Below are positions 14,976 to 17,604 of a DNA stretch of 17,604 nt, piece after piece. A program made the translations under genes and the position numbers. Position 1 is the first letter of the stretch, and each line of letters starts with the position of its first letter. The notes under the pieces were generated by a model, which saw nothing but the letters and a program-made list of their open reading frames with translations, was not told the origin of the DNA and did no database searches. Location of the stretch: positions 1 to 17,604 of the forward strand of contig CALAAN010000191.1 in NCBI GenBank assembly GCA_937884915.1, given 5' to 3'. Source of the stretch: an uncultured Oscillibacter sp. Lineage in GTDB: Bacteria > Bacillota > Clostridia > Oscillospirales > Oscillospiraceae.

Positions 14976-15647
14976 ATGATCTGGTGCGTGGAAGACGATG
15001 CCAGCATCCGCGATATCGAGGTATATGCCCTGCAATCGACCGGCTTCGAGGCCAGAGGCTTTGAAGACGGCACCTCGTTCTGGGAGGCGCTGCGCACGGG
15101 AAGGCCTGAGCTTGTCGTGCTCGACGTGATGCTCCCCGGCATCGATGGGATGGAGCTGCTGCGCCGCATGCGCGCGGACGCGGCGCTTGCCGACATCCCC
15201 GTCGTCATGGCGACGGCCAAGGGCGCGGAGTACGACAAAATTCGCGGGCTCGACCTCGGCGCGGACTACTATCTGACAAAGCCGTTCGGCGTGATGGAGC
15301 TTGTCTCGTGTGTCAAGGCGGTGCTGCGCCGCTGCGGCACGAAGAGCGTATCCCAGCTTCGCTGCGGCGGACTTGTCCTCGATGAAGAGAGCCGCACCGT
15401 CACGGCGGATGGCGAAAGCGTCGCGCTGACATACAAGGAATTCGAGCTGCTGCGCCTGTTCCTCTCGCATCCCGGCACGGCGTTTTCACGCGACCAGCTC
15501 ATGGCGGACGTGTGGGGCACCGACTACTGCGGCGAGACGCGCACGGTGGACATGCACATCCGCACGCTGCGGCAGAAGCTCGGCGCCTACGGCGAAAAAA
15601 TCGAGACCGTGCGCGGCGTGGGCTACCGGATGGAGGGCAAGGCATGA
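14976..15647 (+). CDS. phoP: OmpR/PhoB-family response regulator, probable phosphate regulator
   Basis: A 223-residue two-domain regulator. The receiver (about 1-112) has acidic Glu6/Asp7/Asp8, phosphoacceptor Asp50 in LDVMLPG, Thr80 and Lys102 in TKPFG. The C-terminal winged helix (about 125-222) shows LTYKEFELLRLF, the VDMHIRTLRQKL recognition-helix region and the wing ETVRGVGYRM. A strong AAGGGGGGG ribosome site precedes the ATG. The kinase gene overlaps its stop by four bases. Its position downstream of phoU makes it the likely PhoP/PhoB that binds the TTTTACA repeats ahead of pstS, so the operon would be autoregulated (inference). The symbol follows Firmicutes usage; phoB would be equally acceptable. 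Confidence 0.92.
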   Translation: MIWCVEDDASIRDIEVYALQSTGFEARGFEDGTSFWEALRTGRPELVVLDVMLPGIDGMELLRRMRADAALADIPVVMATAKGAEYDKIRGLDLGADYYLTKPFGVMELVSCVKAVLRRCGTKSVSQLRCGGLVLDEESRTVTADGESVALTYKEFELLRLFLSHPGTAFSRDQLMADVWGTDYCGETRTVDMHIRTLRQKLGAYGEKIETVRGVGYRMEGKA

Positions 15648-17302
15648 CCAAAAAGATCTTTCACTCCATCCTGCTCGTGGCGGGCACGGTGCTGCTGGCG
15701 AGCCTGCTTGTCATCATGGGCTGCCTGTACGAGTATTTTGGGAGCGTTGAAAAAAAGCAGCTGCATGACGAGCTGGAACTCGCCGCCGTCGCCGTGGAGG
15801 AAAACGGGACGGAATACCTCTCCCAGCTGTCCTCCGAGCGCTACCGCCTGACGTGGATCGAAAACGACGGCACGGTGCTCTACGACACCGTGAGCGACGC
15901 CGAGAGCCTTGAAAATCACGCCGACCGCGAAGAGGTCAAACAGGCGCTCAAATACGGCGAGGGCGAGAGCACGCGCTATTCCTCGACGCTGCTGCAAAAG
16001 ACGATGTACTGCGCAGAAAAGCTCGCAGACGGGAGCGTGCTGCGCATTTCCATGAGCCGCGCGACGGCGGGGGTGCTGCTCGTCGGCATGGTGCAGCCTA
16101 TTCTGGTGGTGCTGATCGTGGCGCTGATTCTTTCCAGCGTTCTTGCCAAGAGACTTTCGCGCCGCATCGTTCAGCCGCTCAACAAGCTCGATTTGGAGCA
16201 CCCGCTTGAAAACGACGCTTACGAAGAGATTGCCCCGCTGCTCGGGCGCATCAACCGTCAGCACTTGCAGATCAGCGAGCAGATGGACGAACTCCAGCGC
16301 CAGCAGACGGAATTTTCGCAGATCACAAGCAGCATGCGCGAAGGGCTCGTGCTGCTCGATGAAAAGGAGCATGTGCTGAGCATCAACCCCGCGGCGGAAA
16401 AGCTCTTCGGCGCGGACACAAGCTACATCGGGCAGGACTTTTTGACCATCGACCGCAGCCACGACATGAGCCTTGCCATCGAGCGCGCCATGGACGAGGG
16501 GCATAGCGAGGCGCGCATGGAGCGCGGCGGCCGTATCTGGCAGTTTGACGTCAGCCGCATCGGCGCAGGTGAAGCGGCGGTCGGCGCGGTGCTGCTGGCC
16601 TTCGACATCACCGAGCGCGAAACGGCGGAGCAGACACGCCGCGAATTCACGGCAAATGTGTCGCACGAGCTCAAAACGCCGCTGCAGGGCATCATCGGCA
16701 GCGCGGAGCTGCTGGAAAACGGCATGGTGAAGCAGGAGGATGTTCCCCGCTTTGTCGGCCACATCCGAAAAGAAGCGCAGCGCCTCGTCACGCTGATCGG
16801 CGACATCATCCGCCTCTCCCAGCTCGACGAGGGCGACGAAATGCCGCGCGAGACGGTCGACCTGCTCACGCTTTCGCAGGAGGCGGCGGACGATCTCAAG
16901 ACTGCGGCGGCGGAGAAGCACATCTCGATCGCCGTCGAGGGCGAGAGCGAGACCGTCGGCGGCGTACGGCGGCTTTTGTACGAGGTCATCTACAACCTCT
17001 GCGACAACGCCATCAAGTACAACGTCGAAGGCGGCAGCGTGAAGGTAAGCGTCGGCGAGCGGGACGGCAAGGCGTTCGTCTCCGTGGCCGACACGGGCAT
17101 CGGCATCGCACCGGAGCACCAGAGCCGCATCTTCGAGCGCTTTTACCGCGTGGACAAGAGCCACTCGAAGGCGAGCGGCGGCACGGGCCTCGGCCTTTCC
17201 ATCGTCAAGCACGCCGTGCAGTACCACCATGGCACGGTGGAGCTCCACAGCGAAGAGGGCAAGGGCACGACGATCTGCATTTTGCTGCCGAAGGAGAACT
17301 GA
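15644..17302 (+). CDS. phoR: PhoR-type sensor histidine kinase
   Basis: A 552-residue membrane kinase. Helix 1 is at about 7-28, an extracytoplasmic sensor region at about 29-142 and helix 2 at about 143-168. A juxtamembrane, HAMP-like linker follows, then a PAS domain from about 225 (SMREGLVLLDEKEHVLSINP). The HisKA helix carries NVSHELKTPL with phosphorylated His341. The ATPase domain has an N box (NLCDNAIKYN), G1 DTGIGI from Asp483, F box RIFERFYRVDKSHS and G2 GGTGLGLSIVKH. The ATG at 15644 overlaps the regulator stop (ATGA); an upstream in-frame start would encode an arginine/histidine-rich leader out of frame with the regulator and is rejected. As in Bacillus PhoR, the PAS plus HisKA arrangement and the operon context point to phosphate control, probably via PhoU and Pst rather than direct binding of phosphate outside the cell. 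Confidence 0.94.
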   Translation: MTKKIFHSILLVAGTVLLASLLVIMGCLYEYFGSVEKKQLHDELELAAVAVEENGTEYLSQLSSERYRLTWIENDGTVLYDTVSDAESLENHADREEVKQALKYGEGESTRYSSTLLQKTMYCAEKLADGSVLRISMSRATAGVLLVGMVQPILVVLIVALILSSVLAKRLSRRIVQPLNKLDLEHPLENDAYEEIAPLLGRINRQHLQISEQMDELQRQQTEFSQITSSMREGLVLLDEKEHVLSINPAAEKLFGADTSYIGQDFLTIDRSHDMSLAIERAMDEGHSEARMERGGRIWQFDVSRIGAGEAAVGAVLLAFDITERETAEQTRREFTANVSHELKTPLQGIIGSAELLENGMVKQEDVPRFVGHIRKEAQRLVTLIGDIIRLSQLDEGDEMPRETVDLLTLSQEAADDLKTAAAEKHISIAVEGESETVGGVRRLLYEVIYNLCDNAIKYNVEGGSVKVSVGERDGKAFVSVADTGIGIAPEHQSRIFERFYRVDKSHSKASGGTGLGLSIVKHAVQYHHGTVELHSEEGKGTTICILLPKEN

Positions 17303-17309
17303 ATAGTAA

Positions 17310-17338
17310 GAGAGCCGCAGGCACAGCCTGCGGCTCTC
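17310..17338 (+). terminator. Terminator between the pst-pho operon and rubrerythrin
   Basis: A perfect 13-bp GC-rich stem (17310-17322 against 17326-17338) with an ACA loop is followed by GTTTTATTT. It closes the phosphate operon and, lying between convergent genes, may also stop rubrerythrin transcripts, although its minus-strand T-run is weaker. Confidence 0.9.
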
Positions 17339-17355
17339 GTTTTATTTGCCTATTT

Positions 17356-17604
17356 TTAGTAATTCTCCGCGTGGATTTCAAAGTAGCTCTGGGGGTGGTT
17401 ACAGGTGGGGCAGACGTCGGGGGCCTTGGTGCCGACGACGATGTGGCCGCAGTTGCGGCACTCCCAGACCTTGACCTCGCTCTTTTCAAAGACCTTGGCG
17501 GTCTCGATGTTGCGCAGCAGCGCGCGATAGCGCTCCTCGTGATGGCGTTCGATCTCGCCGACGAGGCGGAACTTCTGCGCGAGTTCGGGGAAGCCCTCTT
17601 CCTC
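17356..17604 (-). CDS. Rubrerythrin, C-terminal part (gene runs off the right edge)
   Basis: The last 82 residues of a rubrerythrin are visible; the start lies beyond the window. Residues 19-22 of the visible part (ERHH within GEIERHHEERY) give the ExxH diiron ligand motif of the four-helix bundle. After a short linker comes a rubredoxin-like iron site: CRNC, 12 residues, then CPTC. Rubrerythrins reduce hydrogen peroxide with electrons from NADH or rubredoxin systems and protect anaerobes against oxygen. The protein ends with the aromatic FEIHAENY tail. It converges with phoR. Confidence 0.95.
   Translation of the reverse strand, partial: EEEGFPELAQKFRLVGEIERHHEERYRALLRNIETAKVFEKSEVKVWECRNCGHIVVGTKAPDVCPTCNHPQSYFEIHAENY

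Noticed and set aside
15512..15643. Possible 44-residue N-terminal extension of phoR
   Set aside because: It is read out of frame through the DNA-binding domain of the response regulator, gives a basic nonsense leader, and would bury the first membrane helix. The ATGA overlap start at 15644 is normal for such pairs.
15623..17248. A 541-codon open frame on the minus strand, opposite phoR
   Set aside because: Antisense shadow with histidine/arginine/leucine-rich composition, no ribosome site and no recognisable domain; the plus-strand kinase has every expected motif.

Overview
The window looks like a chromosomal stretch of a GC-rich, strictly anaerobic Clostridia member, probably of the Oscillospiraceae/Ruminococcaceae type (inference). 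Codons are GC-rich, while intergenic regions are AT-rich and carry Gram-positive style sigma-A promoters, GGAGG ribosome sites and hairpin terminators. Anaerobe markers are present: a rubrerythrin, and a giant activase-type protein of the 2-hydroxyacyl-CoA dehydratase family. I see no mobile element, CRISPR array, tRNA or rRNA.

Layout: (1) 97-469, minus strand: secG with its own promoter and a perfect 15-bp terminator hairpin. (2) 502-4891, minus strand: a two-activase-domain / DUF2229 / HgdB-like protein of about 1430 residues, broken by a frameshift near 3675-3695, just before a conserved TGYGE motif. (3) 4949-6821, plus strand: an operon of a PadR-family repressor, a HAAS (DUF1700) membrane protein and an unrecognised membrane-anchored protein. 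It has a near-consensus promoter overlapped by repeated CTATG/CATAG elements and ends in a terminator. (4) 6871-9982, plus strand: a single-gene MacB/FtsX-type ABC exporter with fused ATPase and permease, with its own promoter and a 16-bp perfect terminator. (5) 9987-17338, plus strand: a complete phosphate-starvation operon, pstS-pstC-pstA-(pyridoxal/pyridoxamine kinase)-pstB-phoU-response regulator-sensor kinase, preceded by TTTTACA repeats in helical phase that look like a PhoP box. (6) 17356-17604, minus strand: the 3' end of a rubrerythrin gene, convergent with the operon.

How the genes work together: the sensor kinase and response regulator at the end of the phosphate operon probably sense low phosphate (with PhoU and the Pst transporter) and drive the operon's own promoter through the TTTTACA repeats. 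A stable hairpin after pstS probably lets the abundant binding protein be made in excess over the membrane and ATPase subunits. The most unusual feature is a vitamin B6 kinase gene translationally coupled between pstA and pstB, splitting the permease genes from their ATPase. Other points worth a second look are the frameshifted activase gene and the third gene of the PadR-HAAS operon, which carries a calcium-loop-like DxDxNGxxD motif in a predicted extracytoplasmic domain.
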